In this document: positions 53,109 through 60,661 of the stretch, piece by piece
How positions within the stretch are numbered: position 1 is the first letter of the stretch
How the letters are laid out: each line of letters begins with the position of its first letter
Assembly: GCF_030345795.1 (NCBI RefSeq)
Contig: NZ_JAUALB010000001.1
Coordinates: forward strand, 4,146,001 to 4,210,000
Source of the DNA: Micromonospora sp. WMMA1363
GTDB taxonomy: Bacteria; Actinomycetota; Actinomycetes; Mycobacteriales; Micromonosporaceae
Length of the DNA stretch: 64,000 nucleotides
Direction of reading: 5' to 3'
Notes under the pieces: model-generated
Databases searched by the model: none
Told to the model about the DNA's origin: nothing
The model's input: the letters and a program-made list of their open reading frames with translations, nothing else
Made by a program: the position numbers and the translations under genes

Positions 53109-54925
53109 GCTCCGGATCCTGTTTTCCCAGCTCAGCGGCTATTCGGCGGTCTTGAGGCTGCTCATCTTTGGCGGGAGCGGGACACCGCAGTCGGTGAAGA
53201 GTTTGGTCTGGGTGTCGGTGAGCCGGGTGGTCTGCTGGAGGCTGCCGGCCGGGCCGGAGAGGGTGACCTGGTGGATCCGGCCGAGTTCGGCGGCGATCTT
53301 GGGCCAGGACTGCTGGGTGCGGCGCTCAGCGACGCGGATCAGTAGCAAGGCGAGCCAGCACAGCAGCACGTGAGCGCGTATCCGCTCGTCGAGGCGGTGG
53401 TAGACCGGCCGCAGGTCGAGGGTGGATTTCAGGGTGCGGAAGGCGCGTTCGGCTTCGAGGAGGTTCTTGTAGCCGAGCGCGATGTCCTCGGCGGACAGGT
53501 CGGGGTCGCTGGTGGCGAGGAGGTACTTGCCGTCCAGGCGGGCCTCGGCGGCGACCTTGGCGGTGTCGATGGACAGCCGTCCGGTGGTGGGGTGCTGCTT
53601 GAGCCAGCGGCCGAGGGCAGGGTGGTCGCGCAGCGCGCACTCGGCCTTGCGGTGCGGGGCGTCCGAGGGGGCCGTGGGGCGCTTGCCGGTCTTGGCGGCC
53701 TTGGCCTTCGCCTTGGTCGCGTCGGCTTCCCGGGCGGTCTTGATGCGCGTCAACTCCTCGCGGATCGCGGTGAGTTGGTCTTCGCGTCGGGCGGCATCGC
53801 GTTCGGCCTCGGTGGGGTTGTGGCAGATGATGAAGCGTCTGCCCTCGTCGCCGTCGAGGCGGACCTCTTTGACGCGCAGGTTGTCGCGTACTTCCTGGTA
53901 GCGGCCCTGGCGGGCCAGGGCCTGGTCGGCGCGGTGGGAGCCTTCGCGCATCTTGATGCCGGTGATGTAGTGGCCGCCGGCCCGGCGCAGGTAGGACTGG
54001 TTGGCCTCGGAGGAGAATCCGGTGTCGCAGACGGTGACCACCCGGCCGAGCCGCCAGTCGCGCAGGCCGTCCTTGACCTCGGTGATCACGGTCTGGTCGT
54101 TGGTGCCGCCGGGCCAGGTCCAGCAGCGCACGGGGATGCCCTCGCGGGTGACGGCCAGTCCGATGACGATCTGGGGCAGGTCCTTGCGGTGGTCCTTGGA
54201 GTGCCCGTACTGGCGCAGGCTGGAGCTCTCGCCGTCCGGGTCGTCCGCAGTGTCGCGTTCGAAGTAGGTGGAGGTGGTGTCGAAGAAGACCAGGTCGACT
54301 TCGAGGTTGAGCAGGTGTGCGGCGGAGAAGAACACCGCTTCCTGCACGGCGGCGTGGACATCGGCGGCGACGAGCAGGTCCATGGCGCGGTAGGCGTGCT
54401 GCTCGGCCAGTGCGTCCAGGCCGGGGATGACCTGGTCGCGGGTGGCCCACTCGGCGGCGGCGAGCTTGGAGGCGGGGGCGATGGCCCGGTTGGCGACCAG
54501 CGCGAAGATCGTGCGCTCGACGTCGGTGCGGAACTTGCGCCCGTCGATGCGGGAGGCCAGGGCGGTGTCGATGCCCAACAGTTTCCACAGCCCGTCGAGC
54601 AGCCAGCTCGCCCCGAGCGGCCGGGAGAACTCCACCGTCAGCGGCCCGGCCTCCTCGGCGCCCAGCGACGCGGCGACCTCGTCCTCCTCGCCGAGGTAGC
54701 GGTTGATGGAGGCGACCAGGCGGCGCAACCCGTCGACGTCCAGACGGTCCTCGCGGCCGAAGTTGACCAGCACCTCGGCCTGCGTGGTGCCGCCGACCCG
54801 TCGGTTGTGGGCGAGTTGGAGGTATCGCACCACCGACCCGTCCTTGTTCCGCCGTTGGATCTTCCGCAAGTACATGCCCGCATCATCAGACAACAAGCCT
54901 GGCCAGAACAAGACCCACGGCAAAT
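53109..54925 (-). mobile_element. IS1634-family insertion sequence
   Basis: About 1.8 kb between 13-bp direct repeats. Imperfect inverted ends: GGATCCTGTTTTCCCAG (53114-53130) versus the reverse complement of 54899-54916 (GGGTCTTGTTCTGGCCAG). One transposase gene fills it. It inserted at the edge of the IS110 remnant. Confidence 0.75.
53139..54875 (-). CDS. IS1634-family transposase
   Basis: 578 aa DDE transposase of the IS1634 (IS4-like) group. It starts MYLRKIQRRNKDGSVVRYLQ; DDE region landmarks are DLVFFDTTSTYFE (first Asp), VTVCDTGFSSEANQSYL (second Asp) and the late LLEAERAFRTLKSTLDLRPV with catalytic Glu, followed by HVLLCWLALLLIRVAERR. The long insertion before the last Glu is typical. 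It appears intact and could be active. The ATG at 54875 is preferred because the family starts with this strand. Confidence 0.9.
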   Translation of the reverse strand: MYLRKIQRRNKDGSVVRYLQLAHNRRVGGTTQAEVLVNFGREDRLDVDGLRRLVASINRYLGEEDEVAASLGAEEAGPLTVEFSRPLGASWLLDGLWKLLGIDTALASRIDGRKFRTDVERTIFALVANRAIAPASKLAAAEWATRDQVIPGLDALAEQHAYRAMDLLVAADVHAAVQEAVFFSAAHLLNLEVDLVFFDTTSTYFERDTADDPDGESSSLRQYGHSKDHRKDLPQIVIGLAVTREGIPVRCWTWPGGTNDQTVITEVKDGLRDWRLGRVVTVCDTGFSSEANQSYLRRAGGHYITGIKMREGSHRADQALARQGRYQEVRDNLRVKEVRLDGDEGRRFIICHNPTEAERDAARREDQLTAIREELTRIKTAREADATKAKAKAAKTGKRPTAPSDAPHRKAECALRDHPALGRWLKQHPTTGRLSIDTAKVAAEARLDGKYLLATSDPDLSAEDIALGYKNLLEAERAFRTLKSTLDLRPVYHRLDERIRAHVLLCWLALLLIRVAERRTQQSWPKIAAELGRIHQVTLSGPAGSLQQTTRLTDTQTKLFTDCGVPLPPKMSSLKTAE

Positions 54926-54938
54926 CCGTTTGCCCACG
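54926..54938. repeat. Right copy of 13-bp direct repeat
   Basis: Exact match to 53096-53108, same orientation. Confidence 0.65.
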
Positions 54939-55031
54939 CCTCTGGACAGTCTCCGATGGGTGCCAGCCCTCTCACCTGCACGGATCCGCCGCCGATCCGC
55001 CCCGCATGCCCACCAACTGTCGAACTCGGGA

Positions 55032-56394
55032 GTGTCAAGTTAACGGCTGATCTTGGTTGTTGAGGTGGTCAGTTGTTGGCCGGGGTGAGCCGGCCTTCGA
55101 AGGCGATCTGGAAGGCGTTCAGTGGTGCTTTCCAGCGCATGGTCCAGCGTCGGCGGCCGGCTCCGGTCGGGTCGAGGCTCATCAAGGCCATGTAGACGCA
55201 CTTGAGTGCGGCCTGCTCGTTCGGGAAGTGGCCACGAGCTCGCACGGCCCTGCGGATACGGGCGTTGACGGACTCGATCGCGTTCGTGGAGCAGATGACC
55301 TTGCGGATCTCCACGTCGAAGGCGAGGAACGGCACGAACTCCGCCCACGCGTTCTCCCACAGCTTCACGATCGCCGGATACTTACGGCCCCACGCCTCGG
55401 CGAACTCGAGGAACCGCTCGGTGGCGGCGTCCTCGGTCGCCGCGGTGTAGACCGGCCGCAGCGCTTTGGCGATCTTGTCCCAGTCCTGCCGGGCGGCGTA
55501 GCGGAACGAGTTGCGCAGCAGGTGCACCACACACGTCTGCACGATCGTGCGCGGCCACACCGTCTCCACCGTCTCCGGCAGTCCCTTGAGCCCGTCACAG
55601 ACCAGCATCAGCACGTCGGCCACGCCGCGGTTCTTCAACTCGGTGAGCACGTGCAGCCAGTACTTGGCGCCCTCGCCGCCGTCACCGGCCCAGATACCGA
55701 GGATGTCGCGGTGGCCGTCGACGGTGACCGCCATCGCGAGGTAGATCGGCCGGTTCGCGACCTGACCGTCCCTGATCTTGACGTTGATGGCGTCGATGAA
55801 CACGACCGGGTAGACCCGGTCCAGGGGCCGGTTCTGCCACTCGGCCATGCCGTCCATGACCTTGTCGGTGATCGTGGAGATGGTCTGCTTCGACACCTCA
55901 GCGCCGTAGACCTCAGCCAGGTGCGCGGCGATCTCGCCGTGGGTCAGGCCCTTGGCCGACAGCGACAGGACCATGTCGTCGACGCCGGTCAGACGCCGCT
56001 GCCGCTTACGCACGATCTGCGGCTCGAACGTCCCGGCGGCGTCGCGTGGGACCCGCACCTCGACCGGCCCGACGTCGGTGAGCACCGTCTTGGTCCGGCT
56101 GCCGTTACGGGTGTTCCCGCTACCCCGACCCGCCGGGTCGTGCTTGTCGTAGCCGACGTGGTCGGTGATCTCCCCATCCAACGCCGACTCGAGGACCCGC
56201 TTCGTCAGCTGCTGCAGCAGCCCACCCTCGCCGGTCAGCTTCAACCCGTCACCACGAGCCCGATCGACCAGCATCGCGATCAACTGCTCATCCGTGACCG
56301 CACCCACCGGCTCCACGGCCGGCTGTCCCACGGTGGTCTCGGTCGTCATCTGGCGTCTCTCCCTTGATCGGTCGATCAGCCGTTATTTGTACAG
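55032..56394 (-). mobile_element. IS256-family insertion sequence
   Basis: About 1.36 kb with inverted ends sharing TAACGGCTGATC (left 55041-55052; right complement 56374-56385) and weaker matches outward. Flanking bases differ (no 8-9 bp duplication), so the element or its surroundings were rearranged after insertion. Confidence 0.8.
55069..56349 (-). CDS. IS256-family (Mutator-type) transposase
   Basis: 426 aa, full length for the family. DDE elements: PVVFIDAINVKIRDG (first Asp), LVCDGLKGLPETVETVWP (second Asp) and the C-terminal STNAIESVNARIRRAVRARG with catalytic Glu; the CVVHLLRNSFRYA signature lies between. An HTH-like TVGQPAVEP-rich start precedes LLQQLTKRVLESALDGEI. It looks intact. 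It lies inside the IS256 ends and its upstream side cuts the vapC gene. Confidence 0.95.
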   Translation of the reverse strand: MTTETTVGQPAVEPVGAVTDEQLIAMLVDRARGDGLKLTGEGGLLQQLTKRVLESALDGEITDHVGYDKHDPAGRGSGNTRNGSRTKTVLTDVGPVEVRVPRDAAGTFEPQIVRKRQRRLTGVDDMVLSLSAKGLTHGEIAAHLAEVYGAEVSKQTISTITDKVMDGMAEWQNRPLDRVYPVVFIDAINVKIRDGQVANRPIYLAMAVTVDGHRDILGIWAGDGGEGAKYWLHVLTELKNRGVADVLMLVCDGLKGLPETVETVWPRTIVQTCVVHLLRNSFRYAARQDWDKIAKALRPVYTAATEDAATERFLEFAEAWGRKYPAIVKLWENAWAEFVPFLAFDVEIRKVICSTNAIESVNARIRRAVRARGHFPNEQAALKCVYMALMSLDPTGAGRRRWTMRWKAPLNAFQIAFEGRLTPANN

Positions 56395-56653
56395 TCCCCA
56401 TCCGGTCAACCAGCGTCGCGACGCCAACCTCGTCGATGACCAACGAAGGCAGGGTGTCGATCGCCTCCTGAGCCCGGGCAAGGCCGAGCTTCCCACCGAG
56501 GACCTTGCCTCTGATCACGGACATGACCTCGACCAGAAGATGACTCGGCGCGGCCCAGTGCGGATCTCCGGTCAGTTCCGCCCGCGCCGCGTCCCCGACC
56601 GGCCCATCATCGACCAGAGCGTCGGCCAGAACCGACGCATCCACGACGATCAC
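56395..56653 (-). pseudogene. vapC: VapC-like PIN toxin, truncated by IS256
   Basis: The GTG at 56653 overlaps the vapB stop (GTGA). About 86 residues of a PIN RNase remain: VIVVDASVLADALVDDG with the first catalytic Asp, PSHLLVEVMSVIRGKVLGG with the conserved Glu, and VIDEVGVATLVDRM. At 56395 the IS256 end begins and the frame reads into the element to 56288. The C-terminal acidic residues (usual DAxYVALAE and DxxL) are lost, so the toxin should be dead. The missing half is not on the other side of IS256. Confidence 0.88.
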
Positions 56654-56904
56654 GCGGCGCTTCCCCACGGTCCGCGCTGCTCCCGCTGGTCGTTCAACTC
56701 TGCGGCGCTCTCCCCCAGCAGAGAGCGAGCACCGTCGGATCGGCCGGCGAAGCGATCGAGGGCCGTCGTGTTGCGCAGCCGTCGAGCCTGCGTCTCCACC
56801 AGTTCCAGCAGGTATGCCTGGAGTGACTGCCCGCGCGCCCTGGCCTGGGCTGCCAGGGCGTCTCGCACTTCTTCCGGCACGTCCCGAATCTGGAGAGCAA
56901 CCAT
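56650..56904 (-). CDS. vapB: VapB-like antitoxin
   Basis: 84 aa ribbon-helix-helix/FitA-type antitoxin: MVALQIRDVPEEVRDALAAQ, then ARARGQSLQAYLLELVE as the DNA-binding fold, and an acidic/polar tail (GESAAELNDQREQRG) that would mask VapC. It overlaps the vapC start by 4 bp in the usual antitoxin-toxin order. With VapC truncated it is an orphan. A short palindrome overlaps its start codon and likely mediates autorepression. Confidence 0.88.
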   Translation of the reverse strand: MVALQIRDVPEEVRDALAAQARARGQSLQAYLLELVETQARRLRNTTALDRFAGRSDGARSLLGESAAELNDQREQRGPWGSAA

Positions 56905-56919
56905 GCATTCATTATGCAT
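56903..56919 (-). promoter_or_regulatory. Palindromic operator/promoter of vapBC
   Basis: ATGCAT occurs twice around TCATT (56903-56919), including the vapB start; the minus strand reads CATAATG here, a good -10-like box. The arrangement fits autoregulation and possibly a leaderless transcript. Confidence 0.5.
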
Positions 56920-57204
56920 GCAGCATCGCTCGCTCGCCAGGAAAGACTCGGACCCTCGATCAACTGGTTCGCATGACGACTGTGGTACGGCCAAGAGCCG
57001 CAGGTCAGAGAAGTGTGTGGGCCGGACGATGCACCACGCGAACCGCCCCACCCTGGTTCCCGGTGACCCGCTACCGGGACGTTTGACCAGCTCACGCGGC
57101 AAGCGGGGTGCGGCATGACCGCCCCGACCCCACCCCGAGCCGCCGGGTACCCGGCCGCCGAACCCGCCCCGGTGTCCCTCGAAACCGCGTCGTCGTGGCT
57201 GGCC
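56920..57204. other. Non-coding stretch between vapB and the SLOG gene
   Basis: The gap from 56905 to 57259 holds the vapB promoter at one end and the SLOG-gene terminator at the other. A plus-strand frame from 57115 (MTAPTPPRAAGYPAAEPAP) lacks a ribosome site and a family and is probably chance. Nothing else is seen. Confidence 0.4.
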
Positions 57205-57238
57205 GCGGCGGGCGTTCCCACCCAGGAACGCCCGCCGC
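57205..57238 (-). terminator. Hairpin terminator after the SLOG gene
   Basis: GCGGCGGGCGTTCC (57205-57218) and GGAACGCCCGCCGC (57225-57238): perfect 14-bp stem, 6-nt loop, 22 bp past the stop. Confidence 0.8.
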
Positions 57239-57259
57239 CTGCAACCCACGAAAACCGAA

Positions 57260-57742
57260 TCAATCGCGGTAGGCGCCTTCCGGCCAGACGATCGCCACCG
57301 GGAGTCCTTTCTCCCGGGCGTATTGCACCACGTCCGCCGTTCCGCCATACGCCCGCGCCGGCTCACCGTCCCACACCGCAATGAGGTGGTCGGCATGATC
57401 CACCATAAAGCGACTTGCATCCATGTGCGCTTCGGGAGTCGACTCCCGGTGACGGCAGCGGTGCACGCGGCCCGCGCGGCTCAGAAGCTCGTCATACTGC
57501 GGTTTCGCGGCGTCCGGGAGCCCATCACGGTACTCTGCCGCGGGCACGACAACCTCTAGGCTTCCCCCACGGTCCAGTACCGTAGCGGCGAATAGCTGAT
57601 CCGCGCCGTCGGCAAGGCACGAAATTCCGGTAAGGCCGGAGCCGACGGGCACGATTCGTTCCAACTGCGCCTCGATTCCAGCGACGACCAGCGCGGACAC
57701 CTCCGGCGACAGCCCCCGGTGACCACTTACCGCCACACGCAT
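57260..57742 (-). CDS. SLOG-like Rossmann-fold protein
   Basis: 160 aa. It begins MRVAVSGHRGLSPEVSALV, followed by LTGISCLADGADQLFAATVL, EVVVPAAEYRDGL, HADHLIAVWDGEPARAYGGT and DVVQYAREKGLPVAIVWP. The G-H-R, S-x-L-A-x-G-A-D and GGTADVV elements are those of SLOG/YspA-type nucleotide-binding domains, which bind or cleave nucleotides in several conflict systems. The ATG at 57742 overlaps the stop of the upstream XRE gene (TGATG), so the two are co-translated. The role is unknown. Confidence 0.8.
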   Translation of the reverse strand: MRVAVSGHRGLSPEVSALVVAGIEAQLERIVPVGSGLTGISCLADGADQLFAATVLDRGGSLEVVVPAAEYRDGLPDAAKPQYDELLSRAGRVHRCRHRESTPEAHMDASRFMVDHADHLIAVWDGEPARAYGGTADVVQYAREKGLPVAIVWPEGAYRD

Positions 57743-58998
57743 CAAAGCTCCTCCCGGTAGGTCGCGTACAGCCGTTCGTCCAGCTCGGCCACGGCACGAC
57801 ATGACCGCGTGCCGAGGGTGTTCCGGAATGCGGCTACAGCCCGCGTGACGCGCTCTGAGTCGAAGGTCTGTCCCACCCCGAACGCATCGGCGGCAAGCCT
57901 GCACGCCTCGTCCACCCTGCCGGACTGAGCCAGCACGCCCGCCCGCAAGACGTCCATTACGGCACGTGGCTTTGGTGCCTGTTGCGGATCATGTGCTAGT
58001 TGCAACGCCTTTTCGGCAACCTTCACTCGCCCCAGCTTGCCGGCGGCCTGCGCTCGAAACCCGGCTAGCTTCCGCTCATCGAAGCGGAAGATCCACGGCC
58101 ATACGGGCTCGTCGTTCGAGCCCCGAGCAAGCCGTGCTTCTGCCTGATCCAACTTCGTGAGAGCGTTGCGGTCCCGGATCTGAGCGAGGGCAAGCGACTC
58201 GATCGCGTCCATCCAGATACCGGCGATGGCCGGGGCCGAGCGCGGGAGCCGGTGGCGAGCGTCTGCAACAAGCCGTACGCTTTCGGTCCCGTCGCCGCAA
58301 TTGGCGGCGAATTGGCTTGTGCTCGCCTGCATGTAGGCCGGCAGAAGCGGGTGACCCGACCGCTCGGCCGCCCGCACGGCGAGTTGGTAGTGGCGGCGGG
58401 CGTTGGCCCGGTCCTCTATATCGACGTATAGCCACGCGGCCAGTCCCGCCGTCTCGCTGAGCACGGCGAACAGCCTGCGGGTATGTGCTGGTGAGTGTCC
58501 GTTACGGGTGGCGAGCTGGCGAACGAGGGCAAGGTGGGCGCTGACCGGAGCGATAAGACTACGAGAGGGTAGTCGCTGCTCTGGCCGGCGATAGGTGGCG
58601 GATGGGATCGTCAACAGCCGTTCCTCGTCCTGCGATTCGACGGGAACGTCACCTTCGACGGTGCCAATCAACGCAAGCCCCGAGACGCCTGCGGCGCCCG
58701 CGAGGAACTGGCGACGGTTCGTGTCATCCTCCTGGTCATCGAGCAAGCCCGCGAGCGACCTCGGGATGCCCAAGCCGTCGCAAAGTGCTCGCACGGTGCG
58801 GATGCCCGGCTCCTTACTCTGACCGTTCATCAGCCGCGAGACGTGCGGCTGTGAGACGCCAACCGCTACCGAGATGTCGGTCTGCGACGCGTCGGTTTCC
58901 CTGATGAAGACCTGTAGCACCGTGGACCAGTCACCGGACCGGAGCGCGCGCCTGATCTCGGGCCGGTCGAGCATCTCAGCCGGCGCCTTGATCACCAC
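57742..58998 (-). CDS. XRE-family regulator with TPR-like C-terminus
   Basis: 418 aa. The N-terminal HTH (about 28-70) has QTDISVAVGVSQPHVSRLMN; a middle segment RRQFLAGAAGVSGLALIG looks like a Tat signal but is internal and common in this family. The rest is helical TPR-like repeats (HYQLAVRAAERSGHPLLPAY, KVAEKALQLAHDP). Such regulators resemble those controlling secondary-metabolite and RiPP clusters in Streptomyces. It faces the small genes and graspetide cluster across a 400-bp gap and may control them. Co-translated with the SLOG gene. Confidence 0.85.
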   Translation of the reverse strand: MVIKAPAEMLDRPEIRRALRSGDWSTVLQVFIRETDASQTDISVAVGVSQPHVSRLMNGQSKEPGIRTVRALCDGLGIPRSLAGLLDDQEDDTNRRQFLAGAAGVSGLALIGTVEGDVPVESQDEERLLTIPSATYRRPEQRLPSRSLIAPVSAHLALVRQLATRNGHSPAHTRRLFAVLSETAGLAAWLYVDIEDRANARRHYQLAVRAAERSGHPLLPAYMQASTSQFAANCGDGTESVRLVADARHRLPRSAPAIAGIWMDAIESLALAQIRDRNALTKLDQAEARLARGSNDEPVWPWIFRFDERKLAGFRAQAAGKLGRVKVAEKALQLAHDPQQAPKPRAVMDVLRAGVLAQSGRVDEACRLAADAFGVGQTFDSERVTRAVAAFRNTLGTRSCRAVAELDERLYATYREEL

Positions 58999-59135
58999 GG
59001 CCGCGCCTTGGTAGGCGAGGGGATCACAGACCTAGCGCGTGTCACCAGCCTGGTAACGGCTCCTAGCTCGGAGGTATGTCGGGCTCTTGTGTGCTTCAAC
59101 TATGCCCCCACCTCCCGCGATCGACATACGTGCAG

Positions 59136-59157
59136 GTATAGCGACCTCTTCCTATAC
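59136..59157. promoter_or_regulatory. Inverted repeat in the XRE/graspetide divergent region
   Basis: GTATAG (59136-59141) and CTATAC (59152-59157) with a 10-bp spacer, 138 bp upstream of the XRE start, in the 397-bp region between the divergent genes. A plausible regulator site; the rest of this region (58999-59171) shows no other structure. Confidence 0.45.
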
Positions 59158-59171
59158 GTCCAGGAGTGGCC

Positions 59172-59354
59172 GTGACGAGCAGTGAACTGCACGCTTCGCA
59201 TTGTCGCCGAGATTGCGGCGCGGGGGAAACGCCCGTTGGGCGTTCCGTCCGTTGGCCGGCGGCGACCCGTGTTGGACCCCCGCTGCTTCGTGTCGGTTCG
59301 AGCGCCGTGGTGGCGGGTGACGGTGGGGTGCGCGTCGTCCGGCCGCGCAGTTGA
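59172..59354 (+). CDS. Possible small protein
   Basis: 60 aa from a GTG that has AGGAG five bases upstream: VTSSELHASHCRRDCGAGET then an Arg/Val/Gly-rich tail. The ribosome site is good, but the protein matches nothing recognised and its composition is that of random GC-rich frames. Listed because it would be the first gene of the plus-strand series leading to the graspetide genes. Confidence 0.3.
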   Translation: MTSSELHASHCRRDCGAGETPVGRSVRWPAATRVGPPLLRVGSSAVVAGDGGVRVVRPRS

Positions 59355-59395
59355 CATCGGACGATGCGCGCCCCGCCACCTGGGAGGCGTGACCG

Positions 59396-59644
59396 ATGGC
59401 GACGTATTCCGGCGGTGATCAGATCGACCGCGCGCAGGCGGTGTTGGAGCGGCACACGGTGTCGAGTGCCGACGGTCGGTGCCTGGCGTGCGGCGTCCTC
59501 GGCCCCTGTCCCGACCAGGAGCGGGCAACGCGGGTGTTCGCGTTGGCATTGCGGCTGCCCCGGCGGGTGCCGGGGTTGACCCAACCGCACCTGATCGGCG
59601 TTCGCCGGGCGGACGAGCCGGCTTGGTTCGAGGCGGCGAGCTGA
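59396..59644 (+). CDS. Small cysteine-containing protein
   Basis: 82 aa: YSGGDQIDRAQAVLERHTVS, then RCLACGVLGPCPDQERATRV with a CxxC-x4-C arrangement that could bind zinc, and LALRLPRRVPGL. GGGAGG lies eight bases before the ATG. It ends one base before the next gene. No named family; it appears to belong to the series of small genes that precede the graspetide precursor. Confidence 0.65.
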   Translation: MATYSGGDQIDRAQAVLERHTVSSADGRCLACGVLGPCPDQERATRVFALALRLPRRVPGLTQPHLIGVRRADEPAWFEAAS

Positions 59645-59645
59645 C

Positions 59646-59996
59646 GTGCCGGCGGTGCCGCTGCCGCGCTCCGGTGACGTGGTGTTCATCGGCCGGGCCG
59701 CCAACGTGCAGTTCGCCGGGGACCGGAGCTTCCCCTTCCACGTGATCAGGGTCCATGACTGGCAGACGTATGACGGCTGGAAATGGCTGGACGGCTACCA
59801 GCTCAACCAGCGAGGCGAGGCGGTAGAGCGGCGTTCCGTTCTCGTCCAGCTTGCGGGGCTGCGGCCGGCGCCGCAGGTACCGGGACGGGCGGGCGCGCAC
59901 CGCTGGGGAGTGCGCGCCCGCTTCCGGCGGCCATGGCCGCCGAGGGTGAGGGAGGTCCGATGCATCAGTTTTCGACCAGCTCAGGCGGTCTGGTGA
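59646..59996 (+). CDS. Small protein, paralogue of the 14.78-kb gene
   Basis: 116 aa from a GTG one base after the previous stop. The core (LPRSGDVVFIGRAANVQF, FHVIRVHDWQTYDGWKWLDG, ERRSVLVQLAGLR) matches the protein at 14781-15068. The last 45 residues are Arg/Pro-rich, and the 3' end overlaps the next gene by 37 bp in another frame. Both paralogues sit opposite XRE regulators, suggesting a joint module. The function is unknown. Confidence 0.65.
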   Translation: MPAVPLPRSGDVVFIGRAANVQFAGDRSFPFHVIRVHDWQTYDGWKWLDGYQLNQRGEAVERRSVLVQLAGLRPAPQVPGRAGAHRWGVRARFRRPWPPRVREVRCISFRPAQAVW

Positions 59997-60301
59997 CCGT
60001 GGAAGCTCACACCACGGATGCCGAAGTGTGGGAGGTGCTGGCCCGCGCTGCGGCGGTCGTCGCCGCGCACACCGAGGGCGACGGCCTATGCGCCGGGTGC
60101 CTCGATTGGTGGGGACGCTTGGCGCCTTACCCGTGTGGAACAGGCGCGGTGGGCGCAGGCGCTCCGCGAGCGGTTCGGCGCTACCTCTCCCCTCGGGCGC
60201 GAGTCCGGCGGTACCGGGTGAGGCGCCGATCCCGCCGCACGCGGCGTGCGCGGGCGCCTCCAGCCGCGCCCGGAAGCCGACTGCACATCGTCTCGCGCTG
60301 A
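59960..60301 (+). CDS. Small CxxC protein, probably frameshifted
   Basis: Opens at an ATG with GGAGG four bases upstream: MHQFSTSSGGLVTVEAHTTD, then VVAAHTEGDGLCAGCLDWWG. After about residue 60 the frame turns into Arg/Ala-rich noise to 60301. Skipping one G near 60139 gives PCEQARWAQALRERFGATSP and a stop at 60221, a more natural end of about 86 aa. The first part (CxxC, WW) looks genuine. Frameshift or sequencing error. Confidence 0.55.
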   Translation: MHQFSTSSGGLVTVEAHTTDAEVWEVLARAAAVVAAHTEGDGLCAGCLDWWGRLAPYPCGTGAVGAGAPRAVRRYLSPRARVRRYRVRRRSRRTRRARAPPAAPGSRLHIVSR

Positions 60302-60318
60302 TCCTGCCAGGAGGTTTG

Positions 60319-60657
60319 ATGTCCCCGACCACCCCCGTTCCGTTCCGTCCCGTGGCCGATGACCCGCTGTACCCGGCCGCCGGGTTCCTGCCGCTGGGCC
60401 GCCCGCTGGGCGCCGTCGACCACGACGCGGTGCCGACCTCGGCCGACCGGCGGCCGTTCGGGCTGCGCTTCGCCGTGGTACCGGCGCACCCGATCCCGGT
60501 GGACCTGACGGCGGTGCGTTACGACCCCGAGCGTCAGATGTCGGTCGATACCACCGGCGCCCCGGTGCTGGGCAAGCACTCGACCGGGGCGACCAGTACC
60601 CGCACCTCGGACGGGTACAAGAGCATGGATTCCGACATCGACCACACCGAGGACTGA
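60319..60657 (+). CDS. Graspetide (ATP-grasp target RiPP) precursor peptide
   Basis: 112 aa with AGGAGG four bases before the ATG. The N-terminal leader (about 1-85) carries PFGLRFAVVPAHPIPVDLTA and RYDPERQMSVDTTGAPV, as in the SAV_5881-type ATP-grasp targets. The C-terminal core is TGATSTRTSDGYKSMDSDID plus HTED, with Thr/Ser donors and Asp/Glu acceptors for side-chain ester links. The SDG step is a likely aspartimide site for the clustered PIMT enzyme. The ligase gene begins 5 bp later. Confidence 0.85.
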   Translation: MSPTTPVPFRPVADDPLYPAAGFLPLGRPLGAVDHDAVPTSADRRPFGLRFAVVPAHPIPVDLTAVRYDPERQMSVDTTGAPVLGKHSTGATSTRTSDGYKSMDSDIDHTED

Positions 60658-60661
60658 GCCG

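Noticed and set aside
58630..58730. Twin-arginine-like RRQFLAGAAG in the XRE regulator
   Set aside because: It is about 95 residues into a cytoplasmic DNA-binding protein, after the HTH, so not an export signal.
59100..60332. Minus-strand 410-codon open frame opposite the small genes
   Set aside because: Composition is typical shadow (Arg/Pro/His); plus-strand genes have ribosome sites and paralogues.
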